Positions 48,701-59,705 of a stretch of 64,000 nucleotides of DNA are shown here, in pieces; within the stretch, counting starts at the first letter, position 1, and every line of letters begins with the position of its first letter. Source of the stretch: Cyanoderma ruficeps (taxonomy: Eukaryota; Chordata; Aves; Passeriformes; Timaliidae); NCBI GenBank assembly GCA_008694505.1, contig VZDJ01000033.1, positions 5,013,091-5,077,090 on the forward strand. Direction: 5' to 3'. The notes under the pieces were generated by a model. It was not told the DNA's origin, did not search any database, and saw only the letters and a program-made list of their open reading frames with translations. A program made the translations under genes and the position numbers.

Positions 48701-49149
48701 GCAAACATTGGATGACGGAGACTGATCCCCACCTTTCTGCTCCCCAGTCAAACTCAGTTAAACTCAGAGAGACTCGACAGAGATCTGCACTGGGCTTCAC
48801 TTTAGGGAGCTGGATGGATTGGCATTATCCTGGGAAAGAGAGGATCTGGAGGGGGATTGCTCACTGGGAGCCCTGTTGGGATTAAATGGGATTTTTGCAC
48901 AGCTGGACACGGGTGACCACCTCGTGGTCACCCATTCATTTAAGAGGGATTTGGGAACCTGGAGGGCCATCCCTATCCTTCCTTGGTGTCTCAGCATCCC
49001 CTTTCCAGGAACGCTTTCTACAGCCAGGACTGGCCTGGGAGGATGGGGCAGAGCAGACGCTTCCTGGCAAAAGCCAAAGTAGAAGTGTGGGAGCATGAAC
49101 CTTCCGAAAATGTGACTCATTTTTCAGGGAGAAGTGAGCCAGAGGAGTG

Positions 49150-49655
49150 GTGGTTTATGAACTCGTTTATTTTCACTCTCACTAAAGTCCCTCTCAAAAA
49201 CGTAGGGTGTAAAGTCCATGTGAGGAGAACACCAGGAAAAGATGCTGGTTTGGGCCTCTCCTCTTTTGCCCTGGAGTTTCCAGTCCAAAGTCTGTTGTGC
49301 ATCCAACTTTTCTGACATGGGAAGCTGCCAGTAGTTCCAAGAGGAGCAGAGACAACATTCCTCCTGGGAGACCATCCCTCTCTTTAGGAACTTTTCCCTC
49401 GGAGAAGCTTGTGAAAAGGCTCAAAGTCTGTCAGATTTGGAAAGGTTTGGTTTGTGAGCACCTCTCAGGAAACAGAACTGAGGCAAAGGTATCCTTGGAG
49501 GCTACATCCGATGGATACCCACCACCATTCTCAGCATCCCAAGGGAACAGGAATGGTGGTTATGGAAAGTCCTTTCTTTCTCCTACAAAGCTGGACACTG
49601 ACCGAGTGGGGATTGTGTTGGCGAGAAGGATCACCCCTCTCCTCCTTGCTCCATG
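49150..49655 (-). other. A4GNT: A4GNT probable 3' UTR
   Basis: On the minus strand an AATAAA lies at 49,171-49,166, about 485 bases after the stop codon. The interval has no open frame of interest. The poly(A) site itself is not proven. Confidence 0.45.
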
Positions 49656-50267
49656 TCACTCAATGTCCTCAGGGCTTGGGAGATCCCTGTGCTTGGCATT
49701 CTGGATCAGGTCCTCGTAGGTGGTGGGGCAATAGGTCTTGTAGAGTTTCTCAGCCAGGGTGTTGCTGCCGGCCTCCACCACCTTGCGGTTGTGGTTCATG
49801 AAGTTCCACAGGTGCAGCGCGTAGGAGTGGTTGAAACTGGGGCTTTTATCCCACACCTGGTAGTACCGGCCCCAGGCCGGGTATGGGATGGGGTAGAAAC
49901 GCTGCGGGTTGAGGAAGGAGATGTTCTGGCAGCTGTGGTCCTCGGTGCCTTGGAAATCCGTGAGGTTGCAGAGCGTTTTGAGCATCCTGGTCATCAGGAA
50001 GGGGCCCTGGTTGCCCCAGATGTTGCCGTTGTACTTGAGGACGAAGTTCTCCATGCAGTCCCAGACGAACTTGTGGCGGGCGGGGAAGCCGAAGATGCCG
50101 TTGCTGGAGAAGCGCGACTTCTGCGCGGCCAGGAAGCTCCGCTGCGGGATGGGCCGGATGGAGATCACATCCGTGTCCATGTAGATGCCCCCGTACTTCC
50201 AGATGAGCGCCAGCCTGCTGGCATCCGAGCTGACGTGCACCCAGTTCTTCTCCTGCTCCGGCACCAC
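49656..50267 (-). CDS. A4GNT: A4GNT catalytic exon (last coding exon)
   Basis: This exon encodes residues 136-338 and the stop of an alpha-1,4-N-acetylglucosaminyltransferase (family GT32). The enzyme works in the Golgi and adds terminal alpha-1,4-GlcNAc to O-glycans, typically on gastric gland mucin (MUC6). It begins after a CACTCCACAG acceptor. The nucleotide/metal-binding DXD motif is DTD at 166-168, within YGGIYMDTDVISIRPIP. A conserved WGNQGP follows at 219-224. Sequons are at N236, N250 and N281. C-terminal HPQRF-like, YALHLWN and SNTLAEKLY blocks belong to the alpha-1,4-glycosyltransferase region. A4GALT is the nearest alternative, but sequence and the CLDN18 neighbour favour A4GNT. 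Confidence 0.95.
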   Translation of the reverse strand: MVPEQEKNWVHVSSDASRLALIWKYGGIYMDTDVISIRPIPQRSFLAAQKSRFSSNGIFGFPARHKFVWDCMENFVLKYNGNIWGNQGPFLMTRMLKTLCNLTDFQGTEDHSCQNISFLNPQRFYPIPYPAWGRYYQVWDKSPSFNHSYALHLWNFMNHNRKVVEAGSNTLAEKLYKTYCPTTYEDLIQNAKHRDLPSPEDIE

Positions 50268-50340
50268 CTGTGGAGTGGGAGAGGTGAGATGTGCTGCCGC
50301 GGGCAGGGAATGGATCCAATCCCTCCACGGGGCTGAAAAC

Positions 50341-50528
50341 GGCACCAGAAACCTGCACCTGCAAATGGCACCAGAAACCTGCACCTGGATGGCTGCAAAT
50401 GGCACCAGAAACCTGCACCTGCAAATGGCACCATACACCTGCACCTGCATGGCTGCAAGTGTCACCATGAACCTGCACGCCTGCAAATGTCGCCATACAC
50501 CTGCACCTGCACGGCTGTAAATGTCACC
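50341..50528 (+). repeat. Minisatellite in A4GNT intron (about 60-bp period)
   Basis: Three blocks of 60-62 bases, each made of a short unit (about 26 bases) and a long unit (about 34 bases), share the core CC(A)..ACCTGCACCTG and the E-box CACCTG. The array stops at GTCACC, exactly where an LTR has inserted. Confidence 0.9.
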
Positions 50529-50926
50529 TGTTGTTGGGACGGTCACAACACACAGAGTAACCCCATAAGAGTTCAGAAGGCCCCTTTATTATGGCCCCAT
50601 GCTGCCTTTTACACAGTTTTTACAAACCTCAGGGGCAACTTCTAATTGGTTAATAGCTTTCTTGTTAATTACTCTATTGGTTAGTAAAAGATATTTTACT
50701 TGTCCATCAAATCCATCTATTCTCAGATTGTTTACGTATTTTCTTTACTGATTCCCATAGGATAAATCCCTTGTTTTTACAGGTGCACTTATTTCTCACC
50801 CTCAGAATAGATTGTTGTGTTAAAGGAACTTCTCATTCTCAAAACAGCTTCATGTGGGAACTTCCGGATTACTTGTTAGCTGCACTTAGCAGAAATGACA
50901 AGCCAGCTTTTCACCCTATTCCTACA
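50529..50926 (-). mobile_element. Solo LTR in A4GNT intron, 6-bp target duplication
   Basis: The element runs from TGTTGTTGGG to CCTACA and is flanked by GTCACC on both sides (50,523-50,528 and 50,927-50,932). An AATAAA-type signal reads on the minus strand, giving the orientation. No coding remains are present. The 6-bp duplication is typical of betaretrovirus-like (ERVK) elements. Confidence 0.85.
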
Positions 50927-51728
50927 GTCACCAACAGCTTTTGCTGCCTCCAGCCATTGGATTTTACCGGGATAAGATAAGGAGCTGGAGCAGAGCAATG
51001 CTTTGTTAGCATTAGGAACACAGGAACATTTCCCAGGTGGTTTGATGGCACCTACAGTGTTAACCCAATGCCACCATGAGTCATTCCCTGCTATTTCAGT
51101 GGGACACAACCCACTTAACACACTCCCAAATCCCTACCAGCTCTTTGAACCAGGCTGGAGGCTTTTCATCAGTATTTGTTGGCATTTGGAGTCTTTTTTT
51201 TTAGGGAGAAGAAAGAGTTTGGACAAAATCTGCCCGCCCCGCCCAAGCAGTTTGACTAGAGCTACTTGTGGGCACTTTGCCAGGAACTTTTTCCAGGGTG
51301 GAGCTAACCAGATCCCACCTTGGGTTTGCATGTTGCTGTTATAGAACCTGAAATCTCTCCCCTATCTCTTATCTCCTGCGGGCTCCGTCAGAGTGAGGCA
51401 GCTCTATCAAGTGCTCAGGCAGCACATTTTGTTCAACCAGCTTCTGTTGGGGGAGATTATTAAGGCTGTTTTCTCAAAACATGTCTGCAATCTATTTTTA
51501 CCGATGTTTCCTTTGCCAAAAACTCCGATTCTCCAGATATGGCCGATCATGTATGCCGTAAACAGAGGGATGAACACACAGTAAAGCGTGGCCAAAATGG
51601 ATCTCTTCCCAAGCAAAACAATAAAAGTCACTAATTTCACACAGTCCTGCATTCCCCATTCCTTTCAAAGCCTTTTCCCACTCCTGGTTGTAACTCTTTT
51701 CCTGTTTCCCACTAGTTCTAACACTCAC

Positions 51729-52133
51729 CTGGTTGTACCACTGGAGCAGAGGGGTCTCCTGGAAGATGGTTTCCATCTGGAGAGGGAAAATGAAGACATT
51801 CTTCATGGAAGACAGGAGGGAGAAGGCTGCATAGCTGGTGTTCATGTCCAAGGCCGTCTCGTTGGTGAGCCCCCTCATGAAGAGGATGATGGGCCTGTCC
51901 TGGTAAATCCTGGCAGCAGATTCCACGGAGCACGACACCAGCGGGGGCGGCTCCAGGCGCTCCGTGGTCTCCAGGAAAATGATGCTTTTGCCGAGGTTCA
52001 GCACCTGCTCAGGTGTCAGGTAGTGCTGGGCCACGGGCAAGTAGGAGAAGACAGAGCTGGACAAGAGGGAGATCTCGTACAAAAGGCCCGAGACAAAGCA
52101 GAAACAGAGGCATATCTGGATTTTCCTCAACAT
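51729..52133 (-). CDS. A4GNT: A4GNT first coding exon (signal anchor and stem)
   Basis: This exon encodes residues 1-135 and ends in phase 0 at CAACCAG|GTGAGT. Residues 2-4 are basic (LRK), followed by a hydrophobic signal anchor (about 6-25), as expected for a type II Golgi enzyme. The conserved block ESAARIYQDRPIILFMRGLT and the segment NVFIFPLQM..TPLLQWYNQ match the family. Sequons are at N91 and N98. The start matches the family N-terminus, and joined to the next exon the protein has 338 residues, against 340 in human as I recall. The intron of 1,461 bases to the next exon contains a minisatellite and an LTR. Confidence 0.94.
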
Positions 52134-52178
52134 TCTTTCTCTCCTGGAGCGTTTGGGGGCATGCCTCCGGCATGGGTG
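52134..52178 (-). other. A4GNT: A4GNT 5' UTR part of first coding exon
   Basis: A good acceptor, TGTCTCTCCTTAG, ends at 52,179 on the minus strand, 45 bases upstream of the ATG. This implies a separate non-coding first exon, as in mammals. The segment holds two upstream ATGs, both out of frame with the main start; the second opens a 12-codon frame whose TGA overlaps the main ATG. Confidence 0.6.
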
Positions 52179-53130
52179 CTAAGGAGAGACAGGGAACAGC
52201 AAAAGGAGGAGCCAGTTATTACTCAGCAGGACTGGGAGATGGAGGCACGTGGCTTTGGACAGTGAAAGGTGAAGGCAGCTTGGTGACAAGCCTGGTGACA
52301 ATCCCTCTAGGGATACAGAGGGCTCTTCGCCCTGGGATGAAGATCTGGGGTCCCACCTCCTTGGCCCCAGCAAGGCAGGGGGAACCAGGAGAGGTCTTGG
52401 GGAAGGGACAGGCAGCTGTGTCCTACAGTGCAGGCATGGGCTTGGCAGAGAGGGAAGGACCCAGGGGAGCAGGTGAGAAGGGTCACCATGCCAAGGCCAG
52501 GAGCCCCAGAACCATCCCTGGGGCAGACTGGTGTGGGAAACTGCTCCCAAGCACTGCAGTGCCATTCCAACACAGGCTTGTCCCAGGGAATCTGCAGAGT
52601 CAAATGTGCCCATGGAATTAGAAGCCCAAGGGAGCTGTGAGTGTCACAGGGGGAAGGTTGTGATTACAGTTCGGGGTGTGTCACCCAGAGCTAAAACATC
52701 AAGATGCCAAGGGCTTTTTCCCAGTCCATCCCTTCTGCTAACACTTCAACACTGAGGGGCGTGAGGGATTTGTGTCCTGCAGGGATGGAGTCTTGTGATG
52801 GACCAGAGAGAAGCAGATGAGGGTAGAAAGGGAATGGTTTCATACAAGGAAGGAATTATGACCTACCTGGATTATAGTCCTGACAAATCTACATTTCCAG
52901 CACCTTTTCTTGCCCCGGCGGTGACTGTTGGACCCCTGCAAAGCCCAGCTCCCTGGTGAGGACACCCAAACCGTCTGGAGCATGCAAAGGGATTTCTGGA
53001 GGTACGAGAATGGTGCAAGGGGAAAACCAGCTCTGCTGCTGGTTCAGTCTCAGTCCCAGAAAAGGTGTGGGATCCGCCTAAAAGGACAAAGAAGGGACAT
53101 GTTGGGTGAGACCCATCTTGTGCCTGGCAC

Positions 53131-53589
53131 TGATGCCTTGGGAAGGCTGACCTGGAACAGAGACTGGACAGAGCTGGAGAATAAAGTAGGTATTTATTAA
53201 AAGGCCTTTAGGATACATCTGGGCAGGACAAGAGCCTGGCCAAGGCTACACCCAAGGTGGACCCAAAATGGTCACAAAATGGCTGACAGGTCACAAGGCC
53301 TCAAACTTTTATAAGTTTTGATCCATTTGCATATTGGGGTTTAATTGTCTAATTGGAGCTCCAGATTATGAAGTCTCATCCTTCTTGTTTTCTCTCTTTG
53401 GTCTATCATTGTTTGTACTTTTGGGCCTGAAAACTTATAATGGTTGTCCTTGGTCCTCAGGAGGAAAAGGATTTGTTTTGCCTACTTGTTCTGTGGAGAG
53501 AGCTTACTAGAACTTGACGTGAGGCTCAGAACTGCACCCCTGGGCAGCACAGAATCTGAAAAGCATGAAAGCTCAAACTTAAGGCATCA
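53131..53589 (-). mobile_element. Solo LTR with 4-bp target duplication, copy 2 (inverted)
   Basis: This is the same family as the copy at 38,424, in the opposite orientation, with ends TGATGCCTT and AAGGCATCA and target duplication GCAC (53,127-53,130 and 53,590-53,593). TATA and AATAAA motifs read on the minus strand. It lies about 1 kb upstream of the first A4GNT coding exon, in the likely first intron. Confidence 0.92.
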
Positions 53590-54184
53590 GCACAGCTCCC
53601 CCCTCCCAATCCCACCATGACACAAGGCCATACAGCCACAGGGAGCTCCTGCTCGTAAGAGGCAGGATGGAATGGGATCTGCACTGCACTGTCTGGTGAC
53701 ACAAGGAAATTCCCTCCTGAAATTCCACCTGGTTGCACCTGAGAGGCTCTACAGGGACCAGGAGTCAGGGTCCAGGAGTGGGGACACAGCTGGAATGACA
53801 ACCCAGTGTCTAAGAGGCCCTGGAAGTGTCCACAGCTTGATTGATTGATTGAAGGGAATGGCAGGAAACACAGCTCTGTGTGCTGGGATAATTAATGAGC
53901 CTCATTCCATGTCACCCTTCCAGAATACAGATAAGTCTGGAGCAGAGCAAACCCCATGGAAATTCTCTGCCAGAGCTGAGCTTGAGCTTGGAGCTGTAGC
54001 AGCTCCCCATCCATTTCTCAGAGCTGGATCTCATCAAATTAAATATTAAAGCAGTGACTGTTCCCATCAGTGCTGCTTCCCGTGTTGCATAACAGATTTT
54101 GTTGTTTTCCCTTCCACCTGCACAGGGTTTCTCATCACATCCCGGATTCCCAGGACAGTGCAGGAGTTGGGGAAGAAATTCTTG

Positions 54185-54370
54185 GGGAGGAGGGTGGGGA
54201 CAACCAGGCACAGATTGCCCAGAGAAGCTGTGGCTGCCCCTGGATCTCTGGAAGTGCTCAAGACCAGGTTGGGGCCACCTGGGATAGTGGAAGGTGTCCC
54301 TGCCCATGGCAGGGGTGGCACTGGATGGGCTTTAAGTTCCCCTCCAACCCAAACCATTCTGGGATTCCAT
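54185..54370 (+). mobile_element. CR1 LINE 3' fragment
   Basis: Contains CCCAGAGAAGCTGTGGCTGC, GATAGTGGAAGGTGTCCC and a tail ending CATTCTGGGATTCCATA. Confidence 0.87.
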
Positions 54371-54830
54371 ACTCTATGTTAATTTTTCCAATCCCATTTC
54401 CAGTTTCTCCCGTTGTCCCTGCACTCCGCTGTGAGTGGCAGCACCTGGGGCCTCCCTGCAGATAGGGAATTTGAACGGAAGACAGGGAATGGAGAGCAAA
54501 TATCCGCGGTTTGGAAAGGCCGTGTTCCCAAACCTGCAGATAAGGCAGCCTGTGCTGCCCCGTGGAGCTCAGGTGGAACACACATGTCCAGCCCAGCCCC
54601 ACAGGGCTCGGGAGATGCCAGCACTGACATTAAAATCAACTACAGTGCTCAATCTCCAAATTTCCTCACGCCTCTCCCACCTGCCTCTCATTCTCAGACA
54701 GGTGCAGTTAATTTACTCCGGTCATTTGAAAAGAAAACAGAAAGAAAAAATTCTTCCCTGGCAGCTCTGCCACAATCTGGGCTAGGCCAGATTTTCAGGC
54801 TTCTAGTTGCTGTTTTTTTCCCAGCCCGGA

Positions 54831-55160
54831 GTGGTTTGGGTTGGAAGGGACCTTAGAGCTCATTTTGTTCCAACCTCCTTCCACTGGAGCTCACACCCCT
54901 AAGACTCCAGGGCCAGGAAAGCTCAGGGGGATCCTTCCAATCTGACCTGGGTCATCCCAACCCTGGGGGGCACCCAATGGTGCTCTTGTACCCATAAGAC
55001 AGGGACAACTTCCACTAGCCCAGGTTGCTCCAAACCCCATCCAAGCTGGTCAGGAACACTTCCAGGGATGGGGCAGCCACAGCTGCTCTGGACACCCTCT
55101 GCCAGGGCCTCATCATCCTCACAGCAAGGAATTCCTTCCCAGTATCCCATCTAACCTCTG
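54831..55160 (-). mobile_element. CR1 LINE 3' fragment
   Basis: Reversed CR1 from GTGGTTTGGGTTGGAAGG to CCAGTATCCCATCTAACC. About 100 bases near 54,885-54,985 fit the family poorly and may be an insertion. Confidence 0.8.
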
Positions 55161-56764
55161 GCAGTTAAAGCCTTTCCCCCTGTCCTGCCACTCCATGTGC
55201 CTGTAAATCATTCCTGCTGCTGCTCCAGTGCTGACCAGGGACTGGAGCACCTCTGTTCCTTTTTAAACTTTGATGCCACCCTGCTGAAGCAGAAACCCCT
55301 GGCTTTGCTTTGATTAGAGTGGGACCATGAGGACATTCCCATTACTGGATTCGTATTTCTCCTCTGATGGCCGACAGATCCGACGTCTCGGGTCTTTGTG
55401 AGCAGCCCAGCAGAACCGTGCCCACAATAGTCCTTCAAATTTAAAACCACCTGGGAGGCATTTTATTTGCAAATTGTGGGCAGGGAACGAGGAGCCACTC
55501 CAACACCTCCCTGCCCTGTGCACGACATTGTGAGGAGAAACACGCATCTTCATCGGCTCATTCCGGGAAATTGTTTTGCTTGGTTGGTTTTCCAAAACCC
55601 CTGTGTGGCGAGTTATGAATTCTCATCACATTTGACCTGGAGGCTGCTGTTATCAAAATGTTCCCTTCCCTGCTCGAGTTAAAAGGACTGCGGAGCAGAA
55701 TGTTAAAAATAAATCCCGGCCATTGAATAGATTACCCTGCTGAGTGGGATGATTCCGGATGCGGCTGCTGCCTTGATGGCCCATCTTGTAAAGAGATTTC
55801 TTTTCTTGGGGCAATTTCCGTGGTTCAAGTGCAGGATGAGAACGGCTGGGAGACTACGAGGGAGATTACTACTGATGCCTGTGATAACTCCTCAAGGTGG
55901 CCGTGAGACACCGGCGCTGGGAATACTGCGGGATTTCACCACCAAAGAGGGGCAGTGATGCTGCTGGGTCCTGGCCCTACACCCCCTGCCCATCACACCC
56001 CTGGAGCCCCCGCAGTGCACAAAGGGACGTCCCCAGGACAGCCCACGGGGCACCACCAGCCCCGCAGGGTCTCGGGAGGAGCTTGAACAAGGACTAAAAC
56101 GCCTCATTTGCTAAAAAGGATTTTCTAAAATAAATAAATAAACAATCCCAGCACCTGCGGATCGCATTTTGCCCAGCCCTCGTTTCAGTTTTAGGCTCTC
56201 CAAAAGCGAGAGCTGCATCACAAACCGCAGTTCAAGCACCGCAAGCAAATACCGCACACCTCACAGCCCTCTGTGCCCACTGCCACCGGATCCGCATCCC
56301 CACCGCTCCTGGGATCCCTCGGGATTCAGAGCAGAGACCTCCATCTTCTTGCCCATCCCCTCTCTGTAGCTTTCCTCTGAGAGCTGGCAGGATTTGCCTT
56401 TGGGGTGCACCCACCCTGTTTCTGGGAGTAACCCCGGGCCAGTCCCGGATTTCCACACAAACAGCATCTCGTGGCCACACGCTGGTTTATTTTGGAGTCT
56501 CTGTGGGTTTTGCTCGAGGAGATTACATCTGCAATCAATCAAATGCACGTGCACGCACTTCAACCCCAGCTCGGTCACATTTAACACCAGGCACGTTTGG
56601 GAAGCGCTTTCTAATGGAAAACATTAGAAAGGAATGTATCGGATTCACGGCAGATTAATTAGTGCAGCCGATCTAAAGGAAATGAAGGGACTTCTCGCCG
56701 TGCCGTGCCACACCTGCCTTCCCATTCCCCAACTCAACAGGTTTAGGGATAGAGCAGAACTCAC

Positions 56765-57010
56765 CGGAGGGCTGCCGAGAGCAGGCGAGGTGTGCAGGCT
56801 GTTGGGAATTCCCGGCGGGAGGGATCCAGAGGCGATGGAGAGCCCGAGGAGCCGCGCTGCCTCCCCGCTGTGTCCTGCCCTGGCAGCAGCCTCATGGCTG
56901 GCTCTGCACAGCTCTGCTGTTTGCGTTCCCGCGGTGCCCAGATAAGGCTCGGCCGGGGCCGTGCTCTCCCAGCAGTGGGCAGAGCGAGGTCCGGCCGTGG
57001 CCAAAGGTGA
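56765..57010 (-). promoter_or_regulatory. A4GNT: Candidate A4GNT promoter and non-coding first exon
   Basis: On the minus strand a strong donor, CCG|GTGAGT, ends a possible exon at 56,765. Upstream of it lie a FOXA-type site (TGTTTGC on the plus strand, 56,918-56,924) and a GATAAG (56,941-56,946) in a CpG-rich stretch. The distance would give A4GNT a first intron of about 4.6 kb and a gene of about 7 kb, similar to mammals as I recall. A plus-strand donor, AAAG|GTGAGT, at 57,007 also exists, so an exon of another transcript is possible. Confidence 0.33.
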
Positions 57011-59200
57011 GTGTCCTGCCCTGCCAAGGATGGGCGGGGCTGGGAAAAGGCACCTTTAGGGGTCCGGCCTTTTCTCTTCCTGTCCAGATCCGCGCTCAGG
57101 GAGGCTCTTATAGGGCAGGGAGGAACTTCGCTGAGTGGGATCAGTGCTCTGGGGGCTTCAAAGGGGGGCAACAACAGGGCTTTCTACACAAACACATCCC
57201 AAATGACACTGAACCACTGCCTGGCAGGCTCCCGTGCCCGCCCAGGTTCCCTGATCCCTCGGAGCCTCTGTTTGTCCCCAGCAGGATGCCTTGGAGGGCA
57301 GGAACAGGATTGGGTGACCCACCTCAGACTGGAAAGGTTCCCCCAGAGCTTCCCTGGCTCTGGATGTGAACTCCAGTGGCCATCCTGTGCTGGGACAGCA
57401 GAATTTGTATGGAGAGGTGGAGCCGTGGCATCCAAGAAAACTCCCCAGTGCATCTCCCCTGCTCCAGAGCTGCTCAGCCCGTGTGAGGACACCACAGCAT
57501 CCAGCAGAGATGTGACCCCTGGCTCCAGCCACCAGCAGCAATCAGGTTCTTTGCAGCTCTCCCCCTCATCCTTTTCCTTCCTCTTCCTGTTTTTGGCCAA
57601 GCTGTATATCCAGAGAAGCTCGGAGAGCGGGAAGATTTGTCCAGCCAACGGGTGCTGGCAGCACCCTGTGTTACACACATGCAAACATGGCAAAAGCCCC
57701 CATTTTCCACCCAAACCCCCACCTCTCTCCACCAGCAGTGCTTAGGAACCACCAAAACCCACTCAGCACATCCCTCCTGCAGCCTGTGATGGCACCAAAA
57801 AGCCAGCCAGCTCTTCCAAACCAGCCATGAACATTCCAGGGGGCTCCCATTTGCTGCGGGGCAGCTCAGGGGCAGCCCCTCACCCCTCGGCAGGGTAAGT
57901 AAAGTTAATTTACTTCAGAGATCCTGCCCCCCGGGTACGTGATTCCTGCAGGGAGGGCTGGCAGAGGATGGGAGAGCAGAGCAAACAGCGCCCACGGAAA
58001 GGCAGCGAGATACCCAGGGCTTAATCAGCTGATAAGAGCCCGGGTAAAAATGCCAGGAGCGCTCCCGTGCTGAAAAACATCCCCGGGGCAATGACGTGGG
58101 CGAGGAGCCCACGCCCCTGGGTGAGGAACCCTCCCCTTGGACAAACACCCTCGGGGCATCGTTTGCGGGTCACCTGCAGGGAACTGGGGTGGGCTGCAGG
58201 CAGCTGCAATGCTGGCAGCTCCTCTGGGGGTGAGCACATCCATCTGCCCATCCAGCGGATCCCTGCCCGTTGGAAATGGCTGATCTCCAACCCAAAGGGG
58301 GCTATGATTGCGTGGTGGTCCATTCCTCCCTCCCTCCCCAGGGCTCTGCTGAGCCTGGGGGATGCAGCAACCCCAGGACAGAGATACCAGCTGCTATGAA
58401 AAGTTCCAGCCCACTTTTTATCTTACCCAAAACATGGAAACTTCCCCATCCTGCCCCGGTTCTCCCCATTGCCCTAATTCCCTACTGAGACTCTTGGCAC
58501 AGATTTGGGAGGAGATTTTTCCGTGGAACTCACTCCAGCAGAAACGCCTGGAGCAGCCTCATCCTGCCCCTTGATTCCAGATGAGCTGAGGCCAGTCTCT
58601 TTGCACCCTGCTGGATGTTCCAGGCTGAGCATCCCACCAGGGCTCTGCCCATTCCCTGCTCCAGGTGCCACTGCCACGGCCTCACCAGTGCCCTGCCAGC
58701 CCAGCACGGGAGTTTGGGACCCCAAAAGTCTGCTGAGAAGACAGTAACCAGGGTCAGACATGCCAGAGCTGGTCCACAGGTGGGGCTTGGACTGAGGCTG
58801 CTGGATGCTTCACACTCACACGCATTTGAAACACAGGGAGCAGCCAAAGTGCTGCTGCTGCTGCTCTGCATTGCCCTCTACGGGAGCCTGTTTTCCACAG
58901 AAAAACGGGAGTCAGGAGGCAGAGGCTGTGCCTGGACCTCCTGCGTGTCCAAGGGCTGTGTGGCATGGCCAGGGGAGGCCGACATCACCCCTCAGTGTCA
59001 CATCAGCAGGAGGAGGCCCCAGCTCCCAGGGAGGTGACTGGGGCAAAGTCAGGCTTTCCCTTCCCTTCTCCACATCCGGCACACTCAGAGCAACCTCTGG
59101 GACTCAAACACCACAGGAGAAGCCCCAGAGTCATGGGGTAAGAGTCCCATCACCTTTGGCCCCTGGTCTGCCTGCTCAGGTTGGGTTCACTGGGACATGG

Positions 59201-59312
59201 ATCACAGGATCATGGAATGCTTTGGGTGGGAAGGGCCATAAAACCCATCCCATTCCACTCCCCTGGGCAGGGACACCTCCACTAGCCCAGGGTGCTCCAA
59301 GCCTTCAGATAG
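59201..59312 (-). mobile_element. CR1 LINE 3' fragment
   Basis: Reversed CR1 tail ATCACAGGATCATGGAATGC followed by the GGGACACCTCCACTAGCCC block. Confidence 0.83.
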
Positions 59313-59539
59313 AACTTGGCCCTGGCCCAGCTGCTGCTACAAACTCAAAATTGCCCAGATTACTCAGGCTACAGAGATGCTCAACAAGGAATAGGAGCTC
59401 AGGGGCATCAGAATTAAGGGATAGAACAATGAGATGAGGCAGCCCGGCCTTTGTGAGGGAGAAGACAGGAAAGAAGCAACATTCCAGCTCCCACCATTCC
59501 ACGTTCCACGGATGTTTGGGACACTCACTCCCAGTATGT

Positions 59540-59705
59540 CATAGAATCATGGAATAGTTTGGGTTGGGAGGGACTTGAGAGATCATCTCATTCCAGCCTC
59601 TGCTATGAGCAGGGAAACCTCCCACTACCCCAGGTTGCTCCAAGCTCTGTCCAGGCCAGCCTTGGACACTTCCAGGGATCCAGGGGCAGGCACAGCTTCT
59701 CCTCC
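59540..59705 (-). mobile_element. CR1 LINE 3' fragment
   Basis: Reversed CR1 from CATAGAATCATGGAATAGTT through GGTTGCTCCAAGCTCTGTCC to the GGCACAGCTTCTCC block. Confidence 0.87.

Larger units (their letters stand above)
31151..49149. other. Intergenic region between convergent CLDN18 and A4GNT
   Basis: About 18 kb of repeat-rich DNA with four LTRs and several CR1 copies. No exon of DZIP1L or any other gene could be recognised, though short exons could be missed by eye. The AT-rich block 34,120-34,680 and a long open frame at 39,210-40,349 are discussed in the findings. Confidence 0.6.

Noticed and set aside
49653..50336. Plus-strand open frame of 227 codons over the A4GNT catalytic exon
   Set aside because: It is the antisense shadow of A4GNT; the minus frame matches the GT32 family along its whole length.
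51588..52265. Plus-strand open frame of 225 codons over the first A4GNT exon
   Set aside because: Antisense shadow of the coding exon, with no domain of its own.
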